Notes: generated from the letters alone by a model not told the origin. Positions 25,001 to 35,690 are shown, counted from the first letter of the stretch. The stretch is DNA of 64,000 nt from Halichoerus grypus (GCF_964656455.1 NC_135717.1:16200775-16264774); one strand, 5' to 3'. Numbers and translations: made by a program.

Positions 25001-25323
25001 TGATAGCCTGTGTCTTTTGTTTGGGGCATTTAGTCCATTTACATTCAAGGTAACTATTGAAAGATATGAATTTAGTGCCATTGTATTGCCTGTAAGGTGA
25101 CTATTACTGTATATTGTCTCTGTTCCTTTCTGGTCTATGTTACTTTTAGGCTCTCTCTTTGCTTAGAGGACCCCTTTCAATATTTCTTGTAGGGCTCCTT
25201 TGGTGATCACAAATTCTTTTAGTTTCTGTTTGTCCTCAAAGCTTTTTATCACTCTTTCTATTTTCAATGACAGCCTAGCTGGATATAGTATTCTTGGCTG
25301 CATATTTTTCTCATTTAGTACCC
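22083..25323 (-). mobile_element. LINE-1 piece D: ORF2 and ORF1 end, outer element of the nest
   Basis: On the - strand this runs from the ORF1 C-terminus (25323, 'LNEKNMQPRI'-type region) through the ORF1-ORF2 spacer and ORF2 to about the tower/C-terminal region at 22083. Its sequence follows the subfamily of the full-length copy at 1710-8752. Open remnants include 24924-24307, 23914-23486, 22881-22438 and 22505-22233. A + strand SINE interrupts it at 23058. The 5' truncation point is followed by CACCTATTCAA. Confidence 0.82.
23058..23256 (+). mobile_element. SINEC inserted in LINE-1 piece D
   Basis: Head GGGGCGCCTGGGTGGCTCAG, CT-rich middle and A-rich tail. A perfect 16-bp target-site duplication (AAGAAAGGATGCTATA) lies at 23042-23057 and 23257-23272, so the insertion post-dates the LINE-1. 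Confidence 0.93.
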
Positions 25324-25334
25324 CACCTATTCAA
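25324..25334. repeat. Right flank word of the LINE-1 nest
   Basis: Second copy of CACCTATTCAA (first at 11414-11424). It bounds the 14-kb antisense LINE-1 block. Confidence 0.7.
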
Positions 25335-25359
25335 ATTTTAAAGGTATACATGTTAGGCC

Positions 25360-25860
25360 ACAGTAATTCCACCACTCAGAATCTACCCTAGAGAAACCCT
25401 TGTGCATGTGTACACAGGAGCATATACAAGGATGCTCATTGCAGCACTATTTGTAATTACAAAATAATAGAAACAAATGCCAATTAATCAGGGAATGATT
25501 AAGTAAGCAATGGCACATTCATATAGTGGAATACTACACAGCAGTTAAAAAGGAGAAGGTACACTCTACATAGTGATATGGATAGATCTCCTAACTATAT
25601 GACTAAGTGAAAAAATCATGTTGTAGAATATGTCATGTTCATGTAGAGTATGACATCATTTATATAGAAAGAAAAATATAATACTATGTATTTTCTGTGG
25701 AACATATATATGTACAGGAAGTCCTGGAAAACTACTCCCCAAACTGACAACAGACATTATTTCTGATGAAGAAAAAAGAGAAGAGATTAGGAATGGGTGG
25801 GGGAGGGAAACATGGTCAGAGAACTTTCCTCTTATCTGTAAGATATTATTAAGTATATTT
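25360..25860 (+). mobile_element. Ancient LINE-1 3' end remnant
   Basis: Nucleotide words such as GCAGCACTATTTGTAATTAC, GGAATACTACACAGCAGTTA and the following 3' UTR-like AT-rich stretch follow the pattern of old mammalian LINE-1 3' ends. Divergence is high and no frame remains. Confidence 0.65.
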
Positions 25861-25866
25861 GTGCAT

Positions 25867-26079
25867 TTTTTAATTTTTTTAAAGATTTTATTTATTTATT
25901 TATTTATTTGACTGAGAGAGAGATACAGCGAGAGAGGGAACACAAGCTGGGGAGGTGGGAGAGGGAGAAGCAGGCTTTCCACTGAGCAGGGAGCCCAATG
26001 TGGGGCTTGATCCCAGGACCCTGGGATCATGACCTGAGCCAAAGGCAGATGCTTAACCACTGAGCCACCCAGGCGCCCC
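25867..26079 (-). mobile_element. SINEC
   Basis: On the - strand: head GGGGCGCCTGGGTGGCTCAG, CT-rich middle and a long AAATAAATAAATAAATAAAA tail. The tidy head and tail suggest a young copy. Confidence 0.92.
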
Positions 26080-28243
26080 TCATTTTTTTTTATTTTTTTA
26101 AAATAATTTTAGGAATTCATATCCCTGAGGGTCTAGAAGTCTAGATCCAAACAGCCAGTACAAATACAAAAGTTCATGGACATCTCTTGTTTAATCCCAA
26201 AAATTCCTTTCAATTCTGTACTCCATAATATGTTTGTTTTAATATGAACATGTTTGCAATGTTTACTTACTGGTTAAATTATACAACTTTCTCACCACCA
26301 TCACCACCATCAAGAATAATAATAATCCTCGTATAAATTTGATACTCTAAGATGCATCATGCACCTGTGGATTCATGGCCATACCTCTCAGCAGCTGGTT
26401 GCTCTGGGTTCCCAGAGTCTCCATGAGGGGGAAGTTCTAAAGGAGAAGATTCTGGTCTTTGGAGACACGGGTGCTGCAGGAACCCAGCTCTGTGCTTCCA
26501 TTTCACCTTCCTACATTGCCAGGAAGATTCTGGATGGGCCAGGTGGCCACCATCCAACAAGGAACACTCTGACTAGGCAAAGTTTCCCACAAACTTGTCA
26601 CATCGTGACAGCCTTTGTCTCGGGGACCCCCTCTCTCAGTCAGCCATAGATAGGCAAGGTCACAGGGTCGTTTCCCTCAGTGCACACAGCTCAAGCCAAG
26701 GTAACTTTATGTAGAAAGAACCTGCGGTGGCTGTGAAAAGACATTTTCCTGACAGAATTCCAACAAAGGGGAGCAAAGACTGAGGGCAGCAGCTGAAGAG
26801 CTGTGAAACCCATCCCTGCATCTGTGCCAAGCACAGCTGCCACAGCCAGCTCCCAGCAATGATGCAAACATAGCAGGGACAAAAAGGCAGGCCCATACTG
26901 GGGACACACAGGGCTCCCTGCACAGGCAACTTGTAGAGAAGTCCCCACAGCCATCAACGACACTTTCCCCCAACCTTCCCTCACTCTCTCCTTCACTCAG
27001 GGTCAGACTGGCATCATAATCTGACAGCCCCGTTTACCCCTACACTGGCATCTTCCCTCATAAAACCCTTGCACATTTAATGCTGTCTTGGCATCTGTTT
27101 CTCAGAGCACCTAATTCTTCAGGAAGGGGCTTTGGGCTCTTGGACATCGCCAGCCCGTGACAGGGGAGGGCATTGGAATGCACCTTGTAAAGACGAGCTG
27201 GGGTCTGGAGAGGATAGAAAATAGTGGTGTTTCAGGGAATTCCTGTAGGATGAGTGGGAAGCAAAAAAGCATTCCTAACAGAGAGTTATGTGATGTGGTG
27301 GTGCAAGGACCCCAAGAGGTCAGTAGGGCCAGAGAGTAGATGTGGCTGGAGAATAGCAGGGTATCTCAAATGCTGAGCCAAAGATCTAGGGCTTTCTCCT
27401 GCAGGCAACACGGAGTTGTTGAAAGTTTTGAGCAACTGGATCCTACCACTACATTTGTGTTTTTGGAAAGATGAGATGGGTCAAGACTGAAAGCCAGGTG
27501 GACAATAGGAGTTTACTAAGCCTAACAATAGGTCACTTGTCCCTTCGCACAGATTTAATGGGGAAGGAGTCTGAATATAATCGTCTCTATTAATGCTGCT
27601 GAATTTTACAACCAAATAACCCTTTTACTTTACTTTCTAGCATGAAACAGCTTCTCAAATTAATCCTCTCTTTGGTGTCTGAGAGCTATTCCTCTGGGAG
27701 ACACAGCCAGGAATGCGGGATGCCCCCCAGCCAGATCTTGAGGCCTCGCTTACCCTACCCACACCTTTCTTTTGCTCTATCCCCCAAGAAAATTCCCATA
27801 TTGGCACCTGTTTCCAGGAGTTCCCAGGCCCTTTCACACATCAGCAGCAGCAACCCGACACAGAGAACAAATGGCCCCACGCCATCATCTTCTCTCAAGA
27901 TAAGAGGGGCAATCCCACCTGCCTGAGTCCCCAAAGGCCTTTCCCTCTAAGGAAGAAGAACTCTCACTCTGGGCCTCAGTGGTTAATTCCAGAGCCCAAG
28001 AAATAGGCCATTGAGCTAAAACCAAAGAAGGTGTGAACCAGTGCGTAAGCAGCGAGGGGCCAATCCAGGAGACGAGGGGGTGGGTGGGGTGGGGGGAGCC
28101 TTCTATTCTCCACAAGCAGCAGGCCCAGGCTGGGATTGGTATCAGGCTCTTTCTCTTGGTTGGCAACTTGAGAGATTTCTTCAGTGTCCAAGACACTCAG
28201 TAAACATACTCCAGAGGCAAAAGGGAAATAGTTGGGGGGTCAG
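26080..28243. other. Intergenic sequence left of TRIM72
   Basis: No gene was recognised. Around 27040-27110 the sequence (CATAAAACCCTTGCACATTT, then a TCTGTTTCTCAG word) vaguely resembles the end of an old MaLR-type LTR, but this is too weak to call. Open frames near 27.6-28.2 kb have no recognisable protein similarity. Confidence 0.5.
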
Positions 28244-28249
28244 TTTATT
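28244..28249 (-). terminator. TRIM72: Candidate polyadenylation signal of TRIM72
   Basis: AATAAA on the - strand, about 750 bases after the TRIM72 stop codon. It is the first perfect hexamer noticed downstream of the gene. If used, the 3' UTR would include the MER5A-like element. Confidence 0.35.
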
Positions 28250-28383
28250 CACTTAGCGTGGGCTCTGGCAGTTTTTCAATGACTGTTGAATCTCCAGAGG
28301 AATACAGTTTGTGTTTTCTACTCCTGAGAGCTGATAGCTATCTGATAACTGATTCTGTGTAATGGAGAGTTTACTGAACAGAC

Positions 28384-28585
28384 CAGTGTCTAAGTCCGGG
28401 GTTCTCCAGGTGATCCCACTTATAACCTGCAGCAACAGCATAGTCCCGGGGAACTTGTTAGAAAAGCAAAATTTTGTCCTGCCCCCAGACCTAGTGAACC
28501 AGAAACTCAGCACTCTGCTTTAACAAGTCACTGTTACATGCTTTGAAAAAGTGGTTTTGATGCACGCCCAAGTTGGAGAACCATG
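28384..28585 (-). mobile_element. MER5A-like hAT-Charlie DNA transposon remnant
   Basis: The sequence ends with GTTGGAGAACCATG and contains AACTTGTTAGAAAAGCAAAA, AACCAGAAACTCAGCA and TTTTGATGCACGC. These match the layout of the MER5A non-autonomous element read on the opposite strand. It is an ancient eutherian fossil. Confidence 0.75.
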
Positions 28586-28998
28586 AAGGGAAAGACCTTT
28601 CTGTATGGTGGGTCTGGACCCCTTGCCCCAAGGCCACCAAGAAGGAGGGGAACGTGAGGCTGAAGGAGCTCCTTGCTCTACAGAGTTCTTCAGATCCCCC
28701 CCGCCCCAGACACCTGACCCTTTTCACTCCTTCCCTCAACTTCAATTTCTTCCTGGAAATTTTGGGCTTCCTGGTTCCCAAACTGGGATTTCCTTACTGA
28801 CCTAACTTTAGATCTCCCTTCCCCCCCAGCCACTCCAACCCCTAAAACTTCCAACTTCTCAGAACTCTTAGGGTCTCCCGTCCCCAACCCCCACCCCCAC
28901 CCCACCGTGGCCCTGCCTTCAGTCCTGACAACCCCTGCGCGCCCCATCTCCTTCCAGGCCTGCAGGACCCTGCCCCCCTCCCCAACCCAGTGGGCGGC

Positions 28999-29573
28999 TC
29001 AGGCCTCCTCGCCATCAGCCCCCACGAGCACCAGCGGCTGAGCGTTTTTGCCCTTGTCGTGCCAGCACACGTCGAAGAAGGGGTACACGGGCCCGGGCAG
29101 GTGCTCGTGGAAGGCGAAGAGCAGCTCGAGGGCGTCGGCGTCGCTGGCATCATAAAAGGAGAGGACTCCGTCGCCGAAGCTTAGGTAGATCCCAATGCGC
29201 CACGGCCGCCTCTCCGGGGTGCGCAGTGCGCGCGGCTCCTTGGCTTCGACGTGCGCCTCCAGGATCTTGCCGTCTCGCAGGCCGATCAGCCAGAGGCCTT
29301 GCGAGGGCACGGCGTGCAGGCGGCCGCGGCGGCTGGCCTGGGCCGCGATCACGCCGAGGGCCCAGCGCGGCTTGTCGCCCACCTCCACCTCCCAGTAGTG
29401 CTCGCCGTCGGACAGCAGCTGACGCGCCACCACCGCCACAGCCTTGTCGAACTGGCACGGGTCCTCTCCGGCCGGCGGCGCCTTCTGCTCCGAGCACTCC
29501 ACGCGGCGGCCGGACGGAGACAGCACCAGGCTCGGGTGGGCCGTGCTCGGGTCAAAGGTCAGCTCCTTCATAA
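28999..29573 (-). CDS. TRIM72: TRIM72 coding exon 6 (PRY-SPRY domain)
   Basis: Acceptor CTTGGCAG|TTATG. It encodes 'ELTFDP' (start of PRY) through SPRY to the TGA at 29001-28999. The join gives Val-Met-Lys before 'ELTFDP', where human has Ala-Leu-Glu; this is an ordinary substitution. The region is strongly CpG-rich. Confidence 0.96.
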
Positions 29574-32500
29574 CTGCCAAGGGCAGAGTGGTCAGGCCCC
29601 TGCGTGTCTGCCTCCCGCAAGCTTCTCGCAACCAACTTAGGGGCCAGCCAGTCTGCTCTAATCCCCCCAACATCTTTGGGAGGTGAGTCCCTCTCTGCTT
29701 CCTGGCTTGGGCCAAAGACTGGACCTGTCTGAGCTTCAGTCTGCTCGGCTGGAAAACGAGGCCATAACTGCCTCTTTCCAAGGTAGGGAGGATCCCGTGG
29801 ATACAAGGCATGTAAGTCAGTAGCTGAGGCCCAGGTCCCAAAGCAGGAGACAGTCAAGAAGCCGGGTTCTAGGCCGGCCCCCGCCTCACCCAGCTGTGTG
29901 ACTTCAGTCAGTCTCGAGCCCGTCTCTGGGCCTTACTTAGTCTTGCCTTGGATAAAACAGAATCTCCCCCCCACCCCTCCTCCCGCAAGGCGGTCAGGGC
30001 TATTCCAGCCATGTGTGCATGTCCTGGAGTTCTGTAACCTATGGCACCTCACTGTGACCTAGCTCTCAGGGACAGGAGGCAGAACCCTTAGGGGCCTCCC
30101 CAGCCACAGGCCACCAGAGTCAGTGTCTGGCCTAGGCCCATCCCCAGGGTGTCTGTTCTGCACACCCTCAGCCTCCAACTGGCAGCCATGATCATCTCCG
30201 CCAGCCAGAGGGGGCAGGAACTGACCCAGGATCACACAGGGCTTGCCAACAGTAAGCAGGGTCCTCCCCACGTCAGCCCCCCGCCCGTAAACCCCATGCC
30301 CCCAAAGGTCCTTCTCTGAGCACAGGTTACAAGGGTGCAAGGCAAACCCCGGAGGTAAAGGGGCAACGGGCGCCTTCTTCGATGACCTCCCGGCTGGGAC
30401 TGAGAGGCCTCTCTTGCGCAGTCAGGACCTCCCCTCAACCACACAGGTACGAACACAAACCCGGAGACAGCCCCTCCCCCGTACCTGGCATCAGAGCCCG
30501 GAACATCTTCCTCCACACCTGGAATTTGAAGTCATCTGAGATGACAGGCAGCTGGATGTCCAGACGGGCGGGCGGCGGTGATTCTGCCAGAATCTTCTGT
30601 AGCCTGGGGGCGGGGAGGTGGGGGCAGCTGTGTGTGGAGGGACTTCCTGGAGGAGGCATGGAGCAGGGGCAGGGCCCGAGGCGTTACCCCAAAGAGAGGA
30701 GGACAGGGGCTGTGGTGGAGTTCCAGGATCTCTCCTGCCTCACACCTGGGCTTAAAACTCTGTCAGAGTTTCTGTTTGGAAGGATGAAAAAGTTCTGGAG
30801 GGAGATGGTGCTGGATGGTGGCGGCACAGCACGAATGTACTTACTGTCACTGAACTTAAAATGTGTACGTCAAAAAATGGTTAAAATGGCAAAGTTTACA
30901 TCATGTATATTTTACCACAATTTTTTTATTTACTTACTTAAGTGATCTCTACACCCAACGTGGGGCTCAAACTCACGACCCCGAGATCAGGAGTCGCAGA
31001 CTCCACCGACTGAGCCAGCCAGGCACCCCCACAAAAAAAAAAAAAAAAATTTTTTTTTTTTTTTTAAGAAGAGCCTTCTGTTGGGATAAGGGCCAAGCTC
31101 CTCAGCCCTCCAGTTTGCCCTCACCTACCACAGCGGCTTCATCTTCTCTCCCTCTTACCAATCTTGGCCCGCCTCTTCCCCCAGCTCTTCACCTCCCCAC
31201 TCCTGGCATTCCTCCAGCGCCCCCTTTGCGAAGCCTGCCCCCGGCACCCCCTTCCCGCCACTGCAGCACTGAGCCCCTACGGATGCCTGTGTCCCCGCCC
31301 AAGTCCGTCCCCAGCACCAGTCTGGGAGGTCCCTGAGGAGAAGACCAGGTCAGGGTCAGGGTCATTTCTGTGCTCAACACAAATGCAGGAAGATGGCGGT
31401 GGACAGAATGGGGGGTGCAGGCTTGCTGTGATTAGATGGTGAGCCAGCCAGTGTCCCTGAAGACTAGGGCAAGTTGGGAAAAGGGGCAGGGCCAAGTTGA
31501 TCTCACCTGCTGGTCACCAGGCAATATTTCTGGAAAGAGAGATAAAAAGATGGAGGTGAGACAGGCAGGGGAGATGCTGGGGACTTCTGAGGATGGATGG
31601 ACCACTGGGAATGCTAAGTGTGGGGTCAGGAAGAAACAGGAAAGCCAAAAGAAACCCAGAATTTAAAGCCAACCCTAGCCCTTTACCTCTGTGTGAGCTA
31701 TAAAAACGTACTCCCTTTCCTCAAGAGACCAATTCCACTGGGTAGAAGATTGTCCAAATAAACATACAAACCTACAATGTCTATGATATGAATGGTGCCC
31801 ACTTAAATTCAGTGTCCTTGTGCAGTGTCCAACCTAAACAATCATAACAGCAGTCCTGCCCCCCTCCCCCGATGTGTGACCTGGCCTTGTCCTGTCCCTC
31901 TCTGGACCTCAAAGTCCATGTCTGACAATGGGATGAGGTCTCTAGGCCCCGAACCCTGGCTGAGAAGCAGAGAGGGAAGGACATCCAGTGCTCACCATGA
32001 GGAACTCAGTCTGGGGCTTGTCGGCCACCTCCTCCAGGACCTTCTCCATCTGCCGTAGCTGCTCCAGGTAAGAGTTCAGGCTTCCCAGCTCCCGCCGCAA
32101 GGCGACCCCTGCCTCACCCCGCACTCGCTCGGCCTCACGGTCCAAGGAGCCCTCCAGTGCCGCCAGGAACACCCGCATCTTGCCCAGCTGCTCCCCGACA
32201 GCCCCCCGGAACTGACGCACCGTCTCCTGGGGGAGCAAACAGGCAAAAGCACTGGGCTGGGAGCCCCAGGCCGATGCCCAGTCCCCCGGCCCTGCTGTGC
32301 TGAGCCCCTCACCTCCACCTCCATCAGCTGATGTTCCAGCACAGCCACACTCTTCTCCTTGCGCATGCACGCCTCCTGCAGCTGCAGCTTCTGCTGCGGC
32401 AGTTGCGTCTGAGGGGGTGAGGCATAAAGAAGTGAAGGGGCCGCCCCCGCCCCCCACGTGCCGCCCTAAACCTGCGCTCTCCGGCTCAGCCTCAGTGCCG

Positions 32501-35500
32501 GCTCCTCCTCCAGTCAGGTGGGCATCTCACCATTCCCCGAACTCATGTGCAGATCTCTAGGCCCTCGCCGGCCCGGTCCTGATGTCGAGAACGCCTTACC
32601 CTCCCACTGCCTAGTTAGGGAAATCCTCCCTGGCCTCCCTCCCCTGAGCCCACACCCTGGGCCGCTAGCACCCCTAGCACAGGTCTTTGTGAGGGTGACA
32701 AACAGAGGGGCACAGCGCTGACACAGCCAGCCTCTCGGGGTGAGTGTAGGATGTATGAAGAAGAAGTTCAACCTCCTCCTCTCTCTGGGCTTTACCCCAT
32801 CCTTAAAAGCAGAACAATAACACAACACCCCAATCAGCCTTCCTGCCCCCCACCAAGGGCCGTGGGGGCAGGCAATTTAATAAAAATGTCTGCTGTGTTG
32901 GGGCACCTGGCTGGTTCAGTGGGTACAGCATGTGACTCTAGATCTCCTGGTGGGGGGAAAGCTTACTTTAAAAAAATATATTATCTGCTGCGTCTACCAA
33001 ACAGATTTGTGGGCGGGATCCTCCCCTAGGCCTGCCAGTTTGTGAGTCCTGAAAGGCAGGTGTAGGGAAACTCCTAAGAGCCCCTGCCAAAGTCACTTTT
33101 TGCCTGGAAAGTGTATGGCCCTGGAATCAGACGGTCCCAGTCCCTCCTCCATGGCTTCCAACCTCAGTTTCCTCTTTTGCAGAATGGGAACAGTCTTCCT
33201 CACTTCACCCGGGCTTGTGACAGATCTGTGGCCTCCTCCCCACTCCGCCGAAGGGAAGCGGAGAGACCTTCTAGGCTCTGTCTGCGGATGAGTCCCCGTC
33301 TTAGCGGAAGCCCCAGGATTAGCCCATGGCCCCCGTGGCCAGCCTCAGGTCATGCTCCGGCCTGCTGCAAGACAGGGCAGACCTGGTGGCTCTTAGCATA
33401 GAGTCGTCAGAGGTTCAGTGGCGACAGGGCTAAGCCATGAGGAAGAAGCGTGACACCACCCTGGTTGCGCGGGGAATACTTGACCGCGGATGAGCTCAAC
33501 AAGTTCAAACTGAAGCTGGGGGCGGAGCCGCTGCGCCCAGGCTTCCAGAACATCCCGCGGGGCCTCTCCGGCAGCTAGACGCCCCACAAGCTGGTTGCCC
33601 TCTGCGGTGAGCACTTCGGCTGCGAGCCCAAGGCAGTCAGGCTGCGCGACATTGGCATGCAGGAGGAGGCAGCTCAGTTTCAAGGGGTCGCATCAGTCCC
33701 CCGCTCCCGGCAGATCCCATTCGACCACTCTTGAGTCCTGGTACATGGTCTCTGGACACAGCCCCTCTTCGTCGCCAAGGACCCAGGCATCCTGCCGCGC
33801 GCCCCAGCCTTCCTGTCTCCCTCCTCCGTCAGACCCTTCTTGGGTCCCTTCTTCAGAATTCCTGCCAGCCCCTCTCTGTGGCTTAGGGCTGGGCTGATGC
33901 GGATCCTGGCAGAATGTATCCCGCCCCATCTGTCCCCTCCAGGCTCCTGGGTCCCCTGGTGCTCTGTTGCATGTCGGGGACTCTATTCCCTCTTGGCAGG
34001 TCTCTCTCTTCGGCCCAGATTGGGAGTTCTGAGGTTACCAGCAAAGGTGAGCCTGGGTTGGGAAGGCTCCCGGGAAGAAGCTCCTGCGCTGGTCTAGAAG
34101 ACCACCAGTCGGTACTGGGCAGAACTGGGCAAGGCAGGAGAGGGAGGGACGGTGAGGCTGGGTCCCTGGGGGAGTCTGGGGGCCTCGAATACCCGCCTGA
34201 GGACGGTGGTCTACTCTCTTTAGAAGTCTGGGGGCCAAGCAGAAGTGCAGTGAAAACGCTGATGTTTGTGGGCAAAGATAACCCGCAGAAGCCCACCCCG
34301 CTCATCATTCGCAAGAAGACGACGGCAGCTTCCCTGCCGGGGCTAAGGACCGCTCCCTGCCTCCAGAACCCGCCTCGTCCCCCTCCCGCACCTGTCGTTT
34401 ATTCTTCCACAGCCCAGCAAATGCTTCATGGCAGACCTTCCTGGGCCTGTGTAGACACATACTCTCCTGTCACTACATGCGTGTGATTTGCCACACGTCT
34501 GACACGGACGAGCCAGTGTGTGTATGTGTGTGTGCGCGCGTCTCTATTTGCTTAAGTCTTGGTATCTTTTCTGGGCACCCGTGGGAATCGCAAACGTTGG
34601 GGTGCGCACAACTGTGTGTGGGCTCAGTACGCAAGCGTTCAAGACTTCCAGCTCCATCGAGAAAAACAGCCCGGATTTAGGTCTCGGTGCCAACCCGGGC
34701 CCGCGCACAGAGGTGGGTTTCCCAGGCCTGCCTTGCCCTCGCCGCCGGATGTAGTGACCCTCGGGCCCGCGCAAGTTCTGCAGCTCGGGGGAGAACGTGG
34801 GCTTCCGCGAAGCAGGCCCGCGGCCCCGGCCAACACCGCCCCCCGGCCGCCCGCCCCCAAGCCCCGCCCCCAAGCCCCGCCCCGCTAGTCCTATCTGCCC
34901 CGCCTACGCCCGCGGAAGGGGCGGCGCTCGCGGGCCGCAGACACGTGTTCTCCTCCCTGCTCAGCCAAGTCCGCCGTGTGGCGGCTGCCCCTGCATCTCT
35001 GGGCGCGCTCCAGCTGCTAAGCCCGGGAAATCTAGGTTTCCGGCCGCAGCCCTTCCCCAGGGCCCGCCCCTGAGTGCCTCTTCCAGGCTCCCTTCTCCGC
35101 CTGCAGCTCGTCAGCCCCCGTTCCCTAGCGGCCTCGCCCCGCGCCGCGTCCCCCGCCACTCCAGGCGCCCCCGGCCCCGAAGCTCAGAATCCAGGTCAAT
35201 GCGGCGACCTCCAGATCGGCCAGACCCCGCTCCAGCCAACAACCCCGTCCCACCCCGGTCCCCCCGCCGCCGAAGGCCGCCCGATCCCCGCACCTTGAGG
35301 CGCGCATGGGCTTCGGCGGCGGGCAGCAAGCGGTGGCCGCGGTGCGAACCGAGCGAGGCGCACACGCCGCACACGAGCGCTCGGTCCTGCTCGCAGTAGA
35401 TGCTGAGCGGGTCGAGGTGCTCCTGGCAGTGGCCCTGCGGCACCTGCGCCAGCCCCTCCACCAGGCGCGCCAGCTGCAGGTTGGTGCTGAGCGCCTGCGG

Positions 35501-35683
35501 CCGCGTGAGTGCCTGGCAGCTCGGGCAGGGCACCGTGCCGTCCGCCGCCGGCTCCCCAGCCACGCGGCTCAGGCAGGCGCGGCAGAAGCTGTGGCCGCAC
35601 TCGGCCGTCACGGGCGCGTCGAACAGCTGCAGGCAGAGCGGGCAGGACAGCTCCTGGTGCAGGAGGCCCGGCGCAGCCGACAT
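28999..35683 (-). CDS. TRIM72: TRIM72 (MG53), tripartite-motif muscle membrane-repair protein
   Basis: The spliced CDS joins 35683-35294, 32408-32313, 32226-31996, 31529-31507, 30603-30485 and 29573-28999. That is 1434 bases, 477 codons plus TGA, the same length as human TRIM72. All introns are GT-AG. Domains in order: RING (Cys14, Cys17, Cys29, His31, Cys34, Cys37, Cys53, Cys56), B-box (Cys86, His89, Cys97, Cys105, Cys108, His114, His117), coiled coil (about 122-235) and PRY-SPRY (about 280-470). In known orthologues MG53 is a RING E3 ligase of striated muscle. It binds phosphatidylserine on vesicles, oligomerises through Cys242 when oxidised, and patches torn plasma membrane. Cys144 and Cys242 are both present. 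The start is chosen because an acceptor AG lies seven bases upstream of the ATG, as in a gene with a non-coding first exon. No disabling change was seen. Confidence 0.97.
29860..29960 (+). mobile_element. MIR-like fragment in TRIM72 intron
   Basis: The words CAGCTGTGTGACTTCAGTCA and GTCTCTGGGCCTTA followed by GGATAAAA follow the MIR core pattern. Weak but typical. Confidence 0.5.
30485..30603 (-). CDS. TRIM72: TRIM72 coding exon 5 (linker to PRY)
   Basis: Acceptor CCCCCAG|GCT and donor CCAG|GTAC. It encodes the helix and linker '[18 protein letters not shown]...' up to 'FRALMP'. Together with the micro-exon it restores phase 1 for the last exon. Confidence 0.95.
30925..31028 (-). mobile_element. 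Old short SINE in TRIM72 intron
   Basis: On the - strand: head GGGTGCCTGGCTGGCTCAGT and an ACTTAAGTAAGTAAATAAAA tail without a CT block. An A-run and T-run at 31031-31064 follow. Confidence 0.85.
31507..31529 (-). CDS. TRIM72: TRIM72 coding exon 4 (23-bp micro-exon)
   Basis: Acceptor TTTCCAG|AAA and donor CAG|GTGAG. It encodes residues 240-247 in part ('KYCLVTS'), including redox-sensitive Cys242. This 23-bp exon is conserved across many TRIM genes and is too short to find by open frame alone. Confidence 0.93.
31996..32226 (-). CDS. TRIM72: TRIM72 coding exon 3 (231 bp, coiled coil)
   Basis: Acceptor CCCCCAG|GAG and donor ATG|GTGAGC. It encodes residues 163-239, the long helical part of the coiled coil. 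231 bp is the standard size of this TRIM exon. Confidence 0.95.
32313..32408 (-). CDS. TRIM72: TRIM72 coding exon 2 (96 bp, coiled coil)
   Basis: Acceptor CCCTCAG|ACG and donor GAG|GTGAGG. It encodes residues 131-162, including Cys144, a site of S-nitrosylation described in the family. A 96-bp exon here is typical of class IV TRIM genes. Confidence 0.95.
32898..32984 (+). mobile_element. Degenerate short SINE in TRIM72 intron 1
   Basis: Head GGGGCACCTGGCTGGTTCAG, a partial tRNA-like body and a TTACTTTAAAAAAATA tail. Confidence 0.75.
33120..33220 (+). mobile_element. MIR-like fragment in TRIM72 intron 1
   Basis: The words GGAATCAGACGGTCCCAGTC and CCTCAGTTTCCTCTTTTGCA followed by GAATGGGAACA follow the MIR pattern. 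Confidence 0.6.
33437..33690 (+). pseudogene. PYDC1: PYDC1 (POP1) pseudogene, pyrin-domain-only protein
   Basis: This is a single PYD-like block on the + strand inside TRIM72 intron 1, the position and antisense orientation of human PYDC1. ATG 33437 starts a frame similar to the PYD N-terminus but shifted. One extra base appears near 33470, after which the helix 2 region ('[13 protein letters not shown]'), the '[12 protein letters not shown]' loop and the C-terminal '[12 protein letters not shown]' helix read in one frame. TAG 33576-33578 stops that frame mid-domain. The last PYD helix also matches PYCARD exon 1 of this window (both have 'IGMQE'), supporting the known origin of PYDC1 from PYCARD. 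In humans the protein binds the ASC PYD and damps inflammasomes. This copy cannot make it. A sequencing error is unlikely to explain both lesions. Confidence 0.85.
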
Positions 35684-35690
35684 GACGGAC
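35294..35690 (-). CDS. TRIM72: TRIM72 coding exon 1 (RING and B-box)
   Basis: The acceptor AG is at 35692-35691, followed by seven non-coding bases, then ATG at 35683. The exon encodes residues 1-130 and ends at the donor AAG|GTGCGG. All eight RING and seven B-box zinc ligands are present. It lies in a CpG-rich segment. Confidence 0.96.

Noticed and set aside
26357..26996. Several overlapping open frames on both strands
   Set aside because: The frames overlap each other, with no coding bias that stands out and no recognised protein.
27040..27110. Possible end of an old MaLR/LTR element
   Set aside because: Only a few short words match; no paired LTR or internal sequence was seen.
29150..29640. 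Open frames of up to 129 codons in other frames over the TRIM72 last exon
   Set aside because: They are shadows of the GC-rich SPRY exon; the TRIM72 frame is clear.
34687..35399. Long open frames on the + strand (up to 200 codons) opposite TRIM72 exon 1
   Set aside because: High GC leaves few stops; composition is Pro/Arg/Ala-rich and no family is recognisable.
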